A stretch of 64,000 bases of DNA from Tetragonia tetragonoides. Lineage: Eukaryota > Streptophyta > Magnoliopsida > Caryophyllales > Aizoaceae. Position 1 is the stretch's first letter. Each line of letters begins with the position of its first letter. The DNA is taken from positions 8,091,501-8,155,500 of the forward strand of contig CM076153.1 in the NCBI GenBank assembly GCA_038025085.1. Reading direction: 5' to 3'. Shown here piece after piece: positions 36,073 through 48,169 of the stretch. The notes below the pieces were generated by a model. That model saw only the letters and a program-made list of their open reading frames with translations, was not told the origin of the DNA and did not search any database. Position numbers and translations under genes: made by a program.

Positions 36073-37842
36073 CTACAAACGACTTGCTACTGACGTATCT
36101 GTACCCACACCTAATGACTTGGCCATTTCTCTAAGCACAAACTTCTGAATCTTCCCGGTAGAAGTCTTAGGGAGCTCCTCCATTAACACCACCGTCTTAG
36201 GCACCATGTAATGCGTCATCTTCTCCCTACAATACTCGATTATTTCTCTCTCCATTTGCTGTGTGGTCTTGATGTTTGCTGTCAGCATGCCCCCTTTCAA
36301 ACTCACAAATGCGCATGGCGTCTCACCCCAGTGTTCGTGAGGTCGGGCCACCACCGCCGCCTCGTTCACCCCTGGAAAAGTGTATAATACAGATTCGACT
36401 TCGATGCTACTGATATTCTCTCCCCCACTAATGATTATATCCTTCAACCTATCCTTGATCTCTATATACCCATCAGGGTGAATCACCCCTAAATCCCCAG
36501 TTCTTAAACACCCATTTTGCCCCGTGCATTTTGATGTCGCTTCAGGGTCTTTAAGATATCCGAGCATAATTGATCCACCACGTACGATGATTTCTCCGAC
36601 CGATGTTCCGTCGTGGTCCACGGGCTTTTTAGTAGTGGGATTGATTATGTCAACATGGGTCATCCCGAGGGTCCGAACCCCTTGTCGAGCCTTCAACCGA
36701 GCTCGCTCCATGGCCGGTACTTTGTCCCATTGATGCTTCCAAATGGATGAGATGATGGCCCCACCTATCTCGGTCATCCCATATGCATGCTCAATTATGA
36801 ACCCAAGGGACTCGGCCCGCTGTAGAACGGTGGCGGGCGAGGGTGACCCTCCTATGAGGATGTGGACGGGTTCAAGGAGTGGACCCGGGTTCGGGGTGAG
36901 GTTAGTGAGCATGTTGAGGACGACGGGAGCAGCGCACATGTGGGTAACATGATGGCGGCGGATGGCGTCATAGATGGTGGTACCATCAAATTTACGGAGG
37001 CAGATGTTGGTTCCGCCCACGGCCGCCATCCCCCACGTGTGCCCCCGCCCGTTGGAGTGGAACATTGCAAGGGTCCATAAGAAAATTGGTTGCTTCGGGA
37101 CGGTCCACCAGATTAAAGCATCCATGGACATGATAAAGGATCCCCGATGGCAATGTACCACTCCTTTGGGGGAGGACGTTGTTCCAGACGTGTAGTTTAG
37201 TACTATAGGGTCCCACTCACTCTCGGGTTAATCCACTTGAAATTTGGATCACCCTTTTGAATCATGTCCTCATATGTGGCAAAGAAGTGATTGGCATGAC
37301 TTAACTGGCCTCCTAGAATAAGGTCACGTACATCTTGACCTTCCTTAACCTGACTACTTGTAGTCAGATATCCTATAAATTTATTATTACTGTCAACTTC
37401 ATTGTCATAGATGAGGACAAGAATAGGACGCGGATTTTCAGGAGGGAGGAGAGAAAGAGCTTTGAGGACGAGGGGAACAAGCTCATGGTCAACAAAGACG
37501 AGTCTAGACTCGCTATGGCAAAGAAGGACTGACACTGTCTTAGGGTCAAGGCGGGTGTTGATGTTATTAAAGGATTGCCCCGGACATAGGGACGGCAAAA
37601 TTGAGCTCATAAGCAGCTGGGACGTTTGGGGCAACCACGGAAATAACATGACCCCTCCCAAGGCCGAGGGACGAGATGGCGGATGCCATCTTGAGGCACC
37701 GAGAGTAGGTCTCGGACCAGGTGTAGGTGGTATTGTTATAGACTATAGAAGGGCAATCACCATATACAATGGCTGCTCGCTCAAGGAAGATTAATGGAGT
37801 GAGCGGTGTTGCATTTGCAGGGCTTGGTTTAAGATGATCCAT
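36073..37842 (-). pseudogene. Acyl-activating enzyme (peroxisomal acyl-CoA synthetase), two frameshifts
   Basis: Intron-less gene of the AMP-binding superfamily, in the plant AAE/BZO1 clade (benzoate-, butyrate- or isovalerate-type CoA ligases). Such enzymes adenylate a carboxylic acid and then form the CoA thioester. Signatures: the P-loop LNYTSGTTSSPKGV, AYGMTE, LRTGDLG and the C-terminal catalytic lysine region LPKTSTGKIQK. The C-terminus SRL is a PTS1 peroxisome signal. The start is MDHLKPSPANATPL at 37842. Reading frame is lost twice: an extra base at about 37569-37571 after MSGAIL, and a one-base loss at about 37214-37226 between INPR and EWDP. The two shifts cancel, leaving a stretch of about 115 codons in another frame. 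Everything else is intact, so this is either a very young pseudogene or a pair of sequence errors. The exact acid used cannot be told. Confidence 0.82.
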
Positions 37843-37940
37843 TTGGTTATTAAGCTTAGAAAGGACACTTAATTGGGTAAACAAACAAAATTTAGTTTGC
37901 CAAAGTTACTCTCTTTGAGTTGAATGGGAGTATGCTTGCA

Positions 37941-37967
37941 ATATATATATATATATATATATATATA
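37941..37967. repeat. (AT)n microsatellite
   Basis: Pure AT dinucleotide run about 100 bp upstream of the acyl-activating enzyme start codon, in its promoter or leader. Confidence 0.9.
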
Positions 37968-38282
37968 CAAGTTGTAGAAAAGAGGGGATTGATGAATGCT
38001 ATCGGGCGAGTGATGTGGTATTTGAGAATGACATTACACGAATGAAGTAATAAATTAGTTATCAACCACATGTCTGGTTATGAAATACTCCGTGGCCTTG
38101 GATTGATACCACATGTCATGCCGCCAAGGACAGGTCGGAGGATAATAGGTTGATCGTTTGTGTTAGCAACTCATATTACATATATTAAGATTATTTGATA
38201 GGAATTTCAGTATAGCTACTTTTTAATTCAAATTCAAAATGTGAGGGTTTCACATAATCACTCAATAAAAAATTTGTTGTTG

Positions 38283-38410
38283 TGGGTCCTTTGGAAACCG
38301 TCTCTCTTCTAGGCGACTAGTTAGAGGTAAGACTGCGTACATCTGGACCTCTCCAAACCCCGCCTTAGACGGGATACTTAATGGGTTGTTGTTGTTATTG
38401 TTGTTGTTGT
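38283..38410 (+). mobile_element. Au/TS-like SINE, 3' part, ending in (TTG)n
   Basis: Contains CTTTGGAAACCGTCTCTC, then GGTAAGACTGCGTACATCT, CTCCAAACCCCGCCTTAGAC and GGGATACTTAATGGG followed by TTG repeats. This is the order of the 3' half of Au/TS-type SINEs. The 5' A and B boxes are not seen. Confidence 0.75.
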
Positions 38411-38892
38411 ACTCAATAAAAAATTTGGGTGAAACTCCCCATGTTTAAACAAATATATATGTATCTAAGATTGAACTATATACGTTCATCAAGTGTCGAT
38501 GAATAAATTGACCCTTCACTATGTGGATTGGGTGTACCTAATTGGTTAGGCAAATTATGCTGTGCTCTTCGGTCCATGGACCACAGGGTCCCTAAATCCA
38601 AGGGATAGGCACGTCACACGCGCGGTATGTTGAGTCTATTTATCTTTCTTTTTTTTTTGATAAAAATTTACTAAGATTAGAAAACAAATGGCAAAACATA
38701 ATGAAAGAGATTTTGGTCACCACTTACTAATAGTTGGAGAGATATTATAGATCACCAGTGGTGATAAAGATTTTTAGTCACCACTTACTAATAGACGAAG
38801 AGTTTTGCAAATAAAGGAGAATAAAATAGAAGCTAAAATCTGAAGAAAAAGAAAACTAATAAATACTTATTTTAGTGTCTACACCAGTAACT

Positions 38893-39179
38893 CATTTTTT
38901 TTTGCTCGTCAAAAAAGAGGGTGCAAGTGAATGGCGACCGAGGCACCCCCCGCTACGTCATGTTCGGACTCTCGTGTTCAATAGCGAACATACCAGACTA
39001 GCTGAACAACCAGCGCAAGCACTGACCCCGTCCGTCAACATAGCACCAACAAGAGGCTAGTATAGTTCCTAAAAGCCAGCAGACACAAGGCATGGGGGGA
39101 ATGGGATTCAAACCCATGACCTTGCCTTACCAAACCACTTGGGAGTAAATTTGGAACCACTAGACCACCACCCTTGTTG
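38893..39179 (-). mobile_element. tRNA-derived SINE (family B), complete, with target duplication
   Basis: On the minus strand the element starts CCAACAAGGGTGGTGG, has an A box TGGTCTAGTGGTTCC and a B box GGGTTTGAATCCC, and ends in an A-rich tail. It is flanked by the 16-bp direct repeat GTCTACACCAGTAACT at 38877-38892 and 39180-39195. It is closely similar to 46594-46877. Confidence 0.9.
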
Positions 39180-39317
39180 GTCTACACCAGTAACTTATAG
39201 CATTGTTGTTTTTTCCTTTTTTCCCCCTTTCCTTTCTTACTACTCTACTCATTATACATTGATGAAATTAGTAGTAGAAACTAACCGATTCCTTACTTTG
39301 CTACAGGCCTATAGATT

Positions 39318-39725
39318 AGAGCTGATCATCGGGCCGGACCGTTCGGGTTTCGGGCCAAAAATCATGTTTATAGGCCCTATCGGGCTTCGGGCGGGCCAAC
39401 GGGCTTTTCAGGCCAAATGGCGATATTGTAAATTTTCTTTTTTTAACCATAACTTTTGATCCCGAAATACGTTTGAGGTGATTTTTTTTTTAATCCATAT
39501 AACTTTTTGAGATCTACGCAACCATAACCTCAGATTTGCAAAATTGTATTTTCAAAAAAGTGTAAATTAAAATTACAGCAAGAAATTTAATTGGGAAATA
39601 TGAAAAAATTCAAAATAAATGAAATTTCGGGCTATTCAGGTTGGGTTTACGGGTTTGACCTTCATCCCAAACTCATCCCAAATATGAGCGGGTTTGGTCC
39701 AAGCCCGCGGGCCGGGTTTTTTTGA
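39318..39725. mobile_element. hAT-like non-autonomous element with GGGCCGG-rich ends
   Basis: The left end CTGATCATCGGGCCGG and the right end GGCCGGGTTTTTTTGATCAGG are imperfect inverted repeats. Inside are many GGGCTTCGGGC words near the left and CCCGCGGGCC near the right, as in common plant hAT MITEs. The target duplication was not resolved. Confidence 0.5.
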
Positions 39726-40057
39726 TCAGGTTTACTATAGACTATAGTTGGGAGTCATTTCAGCTCAAACAGCAAGTCGATCCATTTCCAATCACACAAA
39801 TAAACAACAAGATGCAAATTTCTTCATCTAAGAACTCATATAATTATAAAGCCCCCATCCCCTCAGACCACCTGAAATCCATGCTTCTTTCAAAATTCAA
39901 ATATATTAACAATAGTTCGTATATACAAGACTTTTCCCAAATCACCAACAAGTCAACAACATCAACGTTACTCCAGTGCCTCCCAAATCGAGATTCTTTA
40001 ACGATGTCCAGGCCATAGATCCCAATTCCAGTTTCTCACACAATGCAAGTCAGGGCA

Positions 40058-41320
40058 TCAGACCGCAACTCCAGACAGCAGCCATGTTACTGTAAGCACT
40101 AGAAAAGTGGCTAAGGTACCAGCAGTGTAGGTAGGAAACTTCGCTCCTGCATTCGTGCGCAGTTTATTATGTAAGCATAATGCAGCTAGTAATTTATCTA
40201 CTATTACCTACGTTGCTTGTTTTTCTCTCTATTTGATATTTCAACTTTGATATCAAAAAGTCAAATGAAGAGAAGAATTTGGAACGGAGGGTATACGACA
40301 ATGATCAATAACATACGTACCATGACTGGGACGTGGACTTGAAGTTGAGGGGCCGGGAGGCGGTGGCACAATTGAGGGAAGATGTGTAGTGGTGAGGTTG
40401 TAGAAAGGAGGTCCTTGGCTATACCTCATATGGCAGATAACTAGAAAAACCATACCCCATGTTCGCCCAGCGGTCGTCTTAAAGGTATATTTTAGAGCGG
40501 TCTCCAGACATGTATTGCATTCAGAGGGACTTATATCTGGCGTGCATAGCACTAGGCAAGACAAATTCCGGGGTTCAGGTTTCATTGAGTATTGAAGTCC
40601 TCCTGTGGCGAAATACCTGCTCAACAAACATTATTCTATATGGTATGTAATAATAATTTATGGTCAAAGTGTCGTATTGAAGATGGTGAAAAGTCAAATA
40701 AAAAGAAGAATAAGAAAGGGAGGGAGTATTTAATTATACCGGATTGAAGTCTCGCCAGAAGTTGCAATATGTGTAAGAGTTCTCATCGTCTCGTTGATGG
40801 TTTGGTTCAGCGCGCCGCCATCAAAGACCCGATCTTTAGACTTCCATTGTGCCCCGGGCCACAATTCCATCTGAGAAAATATGGAGCGGTTAGCGTATCG
40901 CAACGAGCATTCCATGTAAGGTATGATGGCTTCCTTTTGATTAGGACAATATTGTACTACAGTTTTTGTGGCTTCCTTAATGCAACTATCACAAACATCC
41001 AAGCTCAAATCGTAACGACAATAGTACATAGCATATACTTTGTCAATGCCTGCTGATCCAACAGTGGCATTGTAGAAACGCGTTTTTGAAGCCTGGGATG
41101 TGAGGATTGAGAAAACGCTGTCGAGGTTTTTCTGGTATGTGCTGTTGGTGGTGTAGTTTCCCCGGTCGTCCAAACAATACGGGCCTCCGGTGAACAATGT
41201 TACCGGGGGGGGGGGGGGGGTGGCACCTGAGCAAGGAGGGATGGTAAAGCATGAGATAAAGGCAAGGGCTATAGCACCACAAAAAGTGAGGGGAACTTTT
41301 CCCATGTTCATTAATCTCAA
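40058..41320 (-). CDS. Secreted DUF26 (Gnk2-domain) cysteine-rich protein with hydrophobic C-terminal tail
   Basis: Three exons, 41320-40740, 40616-40321 and 40146-40058, join in frame to 321 residues. A signal peptide covers about residues 1-33. Two DUF26 repeats follow, each with the C-x8-C-x2-C signature: CRYDLSLDVCDSC and CTPDISPSECNTC. A Pro/Ser-rich linker leads to a final exon coding GAKFPTYTAGTLATF and a hydrophobic tail that ends VAV, right at the C-terminus with no cytoplasmic part. This looks like a GPI-anchor signal or a short membrane anchor, so the protein should sit on the outer face of the plasma membrane. There is no kinase domain, unlike CRK receptors. A homopolymer of C near 41206-41219 codes for proline residues in the mature N-terminus and is a likely slip site. 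A start at 41311 instead of 41320 is equally possible. Function unknown; DUF26 proteins include mannose-binding antifungal and plasmodesmal proteins. Confidence 0.8.
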
Positions 41321-42473
41321 TATTGTTGAGTGTCAACCAGCAGCCTTGTATGGCCTTATAATGGTGTAGGGATACATCATACAAGTTGCTAATATACTAG
41401 GAATTATTTTGATCAAATCCAACTTAGGGAGATTTTGTTGCTTCAACACCACATTTGTTTACGAATCAAAATACTGGTCACAACGGATAAAAAGTCAGGT
41501 TGAATGCAAAATGGTCATCACATTAGATGGGATTATGATCATTTCATTCGTGATCCCAATTAATAATACAATTACACCTTAAATATCAGACGAAACGTTT
41601 TCAATATTATTGACCAGTAGTGACTACTAGTGAGTAGTGACTTGTTAAGATAGCTTATCGTTGTTTATAAGCTAAAGAATGCGTCTTCCACTAGCTATTT
41701 ATTTTCGATTCCCTTGAAAGGGCTTCGAGATGTTTGAAAATGATAAGCGTTGATTTCATCCTTGGTTTGAGATGTTCCAAATGAAACATTCCATAGTAAA
41801 CTAAATCACTAATCAAAGGAACAACAAGGCTGTATTCATGTTCTTAACAAAGCTCTTTCGTGTAAGTCCTCGTCGTATAGTTTAATTCCATCTCATTCGA
41901 TAACACAATTGCATTCCAGAAGGCAACAACATGACATATTTTCACTATAGGTTCAATTCAAGTACTAGTCTTGTCAGTACAACAACATGTACTCAAGGCA
42001 ACAACCAACATTCAAGAAAAAAATGCTATTCAACTAGCAAGATGATCGCTTGTCAGTGCGATATGTGCCTCCCAAAAGAAGGTTTGGAAGCCAGTCGAAA
42101 CATAAATGACTGTATGCAGTCGCCGAAAATACAATTCTATATTTAAAAGGAGCCAAATAACTCGCTTAAGTAAGGTTGAGTTGGGAAGAAAATGTTCTCC
42201 GGAAAGTAGTTCTTACAAGATCATGTTCGTGGAGAACATATTTTACCCCAACCAAACTAAGCCTAAGTTTCCCCTGTAATACCAATATACCAGTAAGGGC
42301 AGTAACTCTACAATGCCGATGGACTTATTCAATCCCAACAAAAAATAAAATGAATCTCTCCAATTTGTGTGTTTATTATGCTATATTATGTATCAAGCTG
42401 ATAAACAGAACAAGTATCATTCAGATATGTACTTCCCTGTACCTGTATATTTCTTAAACTGAACACAAGACCA
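41321..42473. other. Intergenic region between DUF26 and TBL genes
   Basis: Contains the DUF26 promoter and the TBL 3' flank. Near 41610-41645 the words AGTAGTGACTACTAGTGAG and GTAGTGAC form an imperfect palindrome. No gene recognised. Confidence 0.5.
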
Positions 42474-45400
42474 TTAGTATAATCCAGCTTCTTTCTGGAG
42501 AACAGCCAATAACAAATCGTTCCACACGTCAATGGGACCTGGCAAACACCAATGAACGCAATCGCTATACCCTTTCATCCATTTGTTACCCCAATGTTCA
42601 TCAGGGTGACCATCAGGCCTCATTAACATCATCTTAGTGATATCCAAATACCTAAACTTCTTCCCTACTTTCTCCCCGTCTTTCCTTGCACTTTTCAATT
42701 CCTCAACCTGTAAATCCTTCAATTCTAACTCTGAGCTTTTTTGTAAGTCCTTAGCCTTCTCTTCACCATAAGGGCTAGTCCTATTACACGTACCTCCGGT
42801 GTCCCAGGCCCCATTCTCAAAATGAGCAGGTGAGAATGTCCTTACTACAGTCACTAACCCCTTATTGCACTCCTTGCAATTGTTGATATATTTTAGTGCT
42901 CCCCGGACTGACATTCTTACGGAGTAATTGACCCCCAACTCAGTGACATTTGGTTCATAGCAATAAACACAGCCAATCAACTTGCCCTGATCGTACAAGT
43001 AGTTCTTCCTGAAGAACCAATGGGCAGTCGAGATGATAGCATAATCTAAGCCAGGGAGTTTTGAGGCCCAATCCTCATCGACCTTGTCAAAATGAAGGTT
43101 GAAATTCCCGGAACCAGAATTATTCACCATTCTTTCCTCAGACTTGACAAGAAACTTGGACCAAAATATCATGAGCGTAAAGTTGGAAACAGGGAAATGC
43201 CAAGTTCGAAACCGGTCTTCAGAATCTTTATATACATCGACTGGAGTCTCTGCCTGCGGAGAACCATATAACCATACTATGAGTCATTTAAAAGTATCCA
43301 ACCTCTTGGCAACTTCTTTAAGAGTTACTTAAAAGGCTCAACACAAATATACCAATGACAAATGTTGTTGATATTAGATGAATCAGAAAGTTGGGCGTTT
43401 AACAATACACCGGCATTCTCAGAACAGCTAACTTTTAGAGCACCAACTTCAAGACCCCATATACAATGTTCCAAATAATAAGCTCCCTGATTAATGTCAT
43501 GCAAGACCAATTCCATCAAAATCATTAAACAAGACATGTAACTTCTATCTTGGAGTCACAAGTTAATTCTAAGAAGTTGTTCCACATGCATAAATCATAA
43601 CTTCATTATTCTCGAACATACACTGAGCAAGTACAAGCCATGAACTTCACATTGAAATGCCAAGATTTCAAACTTAAAACAATCCTTATTTTTTATGTTG
43701 TCATTAATACATCTTAGCAAGCACCCAAGACGTACGGAGACACTAGTACATGCTATACAATACACATCGACAAATTGGGGATCAGCAACTACAGCAGGTA
43801 AGATCCACAAGAGACGGGGTTCAGAATCCCCCTCCCTTAATTACTTACTTGGCGTGTGAAACATAGTATAGTTACATTCATATGGAGGTAACTGACATAT
43901 TGACTATGTGATCAGAGCAAAGGAATTTCAAACAATAATTTTCTATTAGACAAATCAGCTTCCTAGCAATCTATTGTCAAACACAAGTGAGACAAACGAA
44001 TCCTTTTCCCTGATTAACTTAAAAAAAGGGTAATGATCTCTCAATTTCACATGGTAAAATATCATTACTGATTATTTAATTCATAAGTCATCAATTTAAA
44101 GAAGATTCCACCAAGGGAAGCAACAACAGTGGGATACCTGGCTGAAAGAGTTTAAATCTTGTACTTCATTAGCAGCTAAACAATAATTTATGCAGATTAC
44201 AGAGAGTAAATTTTCTACAAAGTACGGTTGCATTAAGATCGAAATCTTTGACACTTGGTAGCATACTTGACCCCATAAACTAATTAGCTATCACATTATT
44301 TGAAATCTTTCCTCATTTTACCAATAAATAATTGTTTCAGCTCTCTGCCTTGCCAAGTTCAATTCCACTTTTAGTATTTAGAGTAACATGGAATCATGGA
44401 TGCTTGTACGCACACGCTACATGGGGTTCTCAATTCACGTACTTATAATAGTTCTGTATTCATGTGCTTATGGTTTAACTAAATTTCTACTACTAAAAAC
44501 CTTAAGATACATGCATTTGTTACATTCTATACTCCCTCAGTCCCTTGCCATCATTAAGCCTCCCCTAAGTTTGAAATCTTACTAAAAACACAAACCACTA
44601 GCAATATAAGTTCTCTATACTAAGCATATCCTAAATTTCAATTCTTAACTAGTGCTTTAAGAGTCATAGATAGGCGATTCTCTGGCATTGAATTATGAAA
44701 TCAGTCGTCTATGATTGCACTTATGGTTCAGCAAACTTCAAACTCCCTATTAAAACCCTTCAAACAAGTGCAATTGCCAATTGGTACATTCCAGGGTCTA
44801 GTACATTATACACCACTACTACATTCCCTTGCCATCAGAAGCATTCCCTCTATTTCCATCTTACAAAAGCACTAGCAATTTACAATCTCTTAGCATACCC
44901 TAAAGTTTAATTTCTCAACCTCGAGTTCAAAGAGTCATCGATATGCAATTCTTCAGTTGTGCATTATGAATGACTAAATCAAGTAGTGTCTTTGTAAACA
45001 TCCCTCTACTTACGATTATGTTGATTATCACAATAAGAATGCTGGCCAATGGAACAACTTCAATGTCCAATTCCAACATCAACATTTGCAATTCAAACAT
45101 ACTATTGATGGCTATCGCACTCGAAATGCAAGTACAAGCATAAAACTTTTGCCATGTCAAAAAGGGTCACATAAAATAGCTTGCAAAAAAGTCATAGAAT
45201 CACCATTCATAACTAATCCTCCGTACACACGCAAAGCTTATGCTTATGTTCTTTTGAGGAAACTAAAATGAAAAAAACATAAAAATAAGCAAATTAAATT
45301 AAATTACTAACCTGAGACAAAAGGCATAGAAGAGACTCCATATGGTTCCGTGCAACAGAGTCCCCAATAAAACCCAACTTTTTTCCACCAACAATCTTCA

Positions 45401-46140
45401 AAAATTTATGGGGATCAAACCTTGCAAGTTCACAACCCACTGGTTTCCATCTCCAATTTAGAAAATCTGTGTCATTTCTACCATTTTTGAAGCAATTTTT
45501 CGACTCCGGTATTGTTAAACAACTAGATGTTGTGTATATTGAGCCATTAACGTCTGGTACCCAGTGACCCTTAAACAAGTCACATTTATCATCATCTAAC
45601 AAAACACCCAAAAAAAAAAAAAAACTTCAATCAACCAAAATTAACAAATGAGATTAAGAAATTAGATGAGTAGAAAATCAAATCAGTGTAGCAAGAAAGG
45701 AACTTTATGTACATGCATTTATGACAAAAATCGGAAATGGGTTTTTGTTCAATGTAACAAGAAACCAACTTTATATACAAAAATAGAAATTCAGATTATG
45801 GGTACTTGACATTATAACACTAAAATTGCACCCAAGATTGTAAAATAAAGAAACATCAACAAGAAATGGAAACAATCATCATAGAAAATTATGGGCGAAA
45901 TAAAAATTTACCATTTGAGGGTTTGATCGATGAGGGTGAGAGAGGAAGGGCGTGTTTGGATGAAACACGAAAAGGGTTAGGAGAGTAAAGGAGAAAAAGG
46001 CTGAACAATGAGGTTAAACAAAGTGAGACTAAGAAAATGGGTGGAAGTCCACTTTTCTTGTAATGTTTGAGACAATTGTTGGTATAATTTCTTCCATGAT
46101 TATGAAAATTTTCTGATGATGGGTTTATATTTGTCTTCAT
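42474..46140 (-). CDS. Polysaccharide O-acetyltransferase, TBL22/AXY4-like (trichome birefringence-like)
   Basis: Golgi type II membrane protein that transfers acetyl groups to wall polysaccharides; the AXY4/TBL27 and AXY4L/TBL22 clade acetylates xyloglucan side-chain galactose. Exons 46140-45912, 45595-45312 and 43253-42474 join in frame to 430 residues, the normal length. A single membrane anchor lies near residues 33-55. The TBL domain starts at CDLFKGHWV (81-89). The PC-esterase domain has GDS at 154-156 inside GFIGDSVARNHMESLLC, and DCVH at 402-405, together supplying the catalytic Ser, Asp and His. The ATG at 46140 (MKTNINPSSENFH) is the first in frame. Intron 2 is long (2058 bp) and featureless. 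Upstream are a 26-bp tandem duplication and a GA run. It is the next conserved gene before CSLC, as in Arabidopsis. Clade placement is from motifs and position, not a tree. Confidence 0.9.
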
Positions 46141-46240
46141 TAATATTTCTTTTCTTGCACCACCATGCAAAATGAAGAATTAAAGAAGTGGGTTTTCATT
46201 CATCAAAAAAAAAAAAGTGGGTTTTCGAACAGGGTTTTGA

Positions 46241-46288
46241 TGTGTTGCGATAATAGTGATGGGAGGTGTGTTGCGATAATAGTGATGG

Positions 46289-46292
<4 letters not shown>
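46241..46292. repeat. 26-bp tandem duplication in TBL promoter
   Basis: Two identical 26-bp units at 46241-46266 and 46267-46292, about 100 bp upstream of the TBL start codon. Confidence 0.95.

Positions 46293-46330
<38 letters not shown>
46292..46330. repeat. (GA)n microsatellite upstream of TBL
   Basis: Pure GA run, CT in the sense of the TBL gene, 150-190 bp upstream of its start. Such runs are common in plant leaders and can bind GAGA-type BPC factors. Confidence 0.9.
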
Positions 46331-46335
<5 letters not shown>

Positions 46336-47815
46336 TTCAGGTTTGAGTCACAGTGTAGAAAATTCCCCTGTTTTAAGGTTTTGAAAGGGAATTTTTTTGC
46401 CTGTGAAAGGACCAGAGCGTTGAGCGTATCATGAGTCAAAGCTGAAAAAGGAATATCAACGCTTTTTTTTTTGATACTATTTGGGTTCATTGTGATTGCA
46501 ACACGTGTGAAATCAAGTAAATATCCACCGTCGTATGTAGATGTTAGCTAACGTCTTAACCAGTAAAAATGTGGTGATGTACCAGAATTTTAGTTTTTTT
46601 TTTTCTTCGTCAAGAAGAGGGTGCAAGTAAATGGCGACTGAGACATCTTCCGCTACGTCATGTTCGGACTCTCGTGTTCAATAGCGAACATATCAGATTA
46701 GCTGAACAACCAGCGCAAGCACTGGCCCCGTCAACATAGCACCAACAAGGGGTTAGTATAGTTCCTAGAAGCCAGCCGACACAAGGCATGGGGGAAATGA
46801 GGATTCGAATCCATGACCTTGCCTTACCAAACCACTTGGAAGTAAACTTGAAATTATTAGACCACCACCCTTGTTGGGATAAATGGGAATCCACCAAAAC
46901 TAAAGAATTTTGATTGGGAAAATTTGTCTAATGCTTTTTCTCTATGTCAAATGAAAAGTCAAAAACATTAATAATCTAGTGAAAAGTATAGTGGTTATAA
47001 AGATGTGCGTGTAACCCATACTTTATTGAGAAATTTCTTTGTTGTAATAATTTTAGCCATATCGTGTTAGATATAAGTGGTCAAATACTGAATTAAAAGA
47101 TGAGAATTTTGAGAAGGTCAAATCCGAGCAGAGTGAGCCTAATGAGGGGTGCTATACGCACTCTTATTTTGAGACTGTAATCACCTAATCATAATTGAAC
47201 ACATTATGAGCACTTGTAAAAGAAAAATCAGAAATAAGTATTTATGTGTGCAATTCTGATTGGGGGTGGAAATTGCAGACTTAAAGTGAGCTACACATAA
47301 CACCCATCGAGTATAATATGTCAGCGAGAAGACTATTGATTCAATAGTGAGGTACGCCAGTTATTAAGAAATGAAGTATTGGGTGTATTAGGGTAATGTT
47401 TTTTTCAACTTAATGAACTATCCAACTGCTACAAAATAGTTATATATGTGATTTTAACTTTTTTTAAAAAAATATGCTGAATATATGAAGTGAATCGAAG
47501 TTACTCTACATGAAGTTAAAAATAATGTATGTAATCATATCAAAATTGATTTTCCCCTATCCCATTGTTTGTCTACATTGGATTCGAGATTGTCTCTCCT
47601 TGATACCGTAGAAAGATCATTGATTTATCACCACAAGATGTCAATTGTTTTCGTTACTTCCTTTGTCATGCAAATCACCTTTTTAGTAGAAAAATATAAA
47701 ATTTAATTAATTTGATTCCGAACATAGAGCCGATCAACCCTGATACGGTTTGACTCAACTTTGGCTCGGAGGCGACTTTTTATGCCCATTTTATATTCAA
47801 TTGGTCTCTTAAAGG
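46331..47815. other. Start of the gene desert
   Basis: Apart from the family B SINE at 46594-46877 I recognise nothing here. The sequence is AT-rich without coding signal. Confidence 0.5.
46594..46877 (-). mobile_element. tRNA-derived SINE (family B), second copy
   Basis: Aligns over its whole length with the SINE at 38893-39179, with the same A and B boxes on the minus strand and a 3' A-tail (T run at 46594-46604 on the plus strand). The flanks AGAATTTTAG (left) and AGAATTTTGA (about 30 bp beyond the right end) may be a decayed target duplication. Confidence 0.82.
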
Positions 47816-47964
47816 GCCGTCCTATTGTATAGGGCGAGAAAATTTACTGGAGCACGCGCGGATGTGCGCAAGTCTGGAAACGCACGTTTTGTTTTTTGTT
47901 TTTTCCGGATTTCGACAGTGTTATACTTTAAATAAACGTATTTTCATATATCAACATTAGTTTT

Positions 47965-48035
47965 CATCCAGTGCAGTGGTTAGTGCCTAACATATGTTTT
48001 CCTTGACCGTGGGTTCGATTTTCATGTGCTAATTG
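47965..48035 (+). mobile_element. tRNA-like SINE head
   Basis: A-box-like GTGCAGTGGTTAGTGCC is followed about 40 nt later by a B-box-like GTGGGTTCGATTTTC. The rest of a SINE body is not recognised. Confidence 0.45.
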
Positions 48036-48169
48036 TTTTGTTATTTCTTCTTTTTTATTGTCCACTTTCTTTTTCTTTCTTCTTTTTTTTTCCCCTCTTA
48101 TTCATGTGTTAGTTTTTTGTTCTTTGCACCAATCTCACTTTATTATTTCACCGGTGTTATTTGTTTTTG

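Larger units (their letters stand above)
37843..40057. other. Repeat-filled intergenic region
   Basis: Lies upstream of the acyl-activating enzyme gene and downstream of the DUF26 gene. It holds an (AT)n run, an Au-like SINE end, a family B SINE with target duplications and a hAT-like GGGC-rich element, listed separately. No coding sequence recognised. Confidence 0.65.

Noticed and set aside
37441..37661. Plus-strand open frames over the acyl-activating enzyme gene
   Set aside because: They are antisense shadows of a recognisable enzyme.
40253..40627. Exon 2 of the DUF26 gene read through to its own stop as the protein end
   Set aside because: The read-through adds about 20 residues without family character, while a good donor and a downstream in-frame anchor exon exist.
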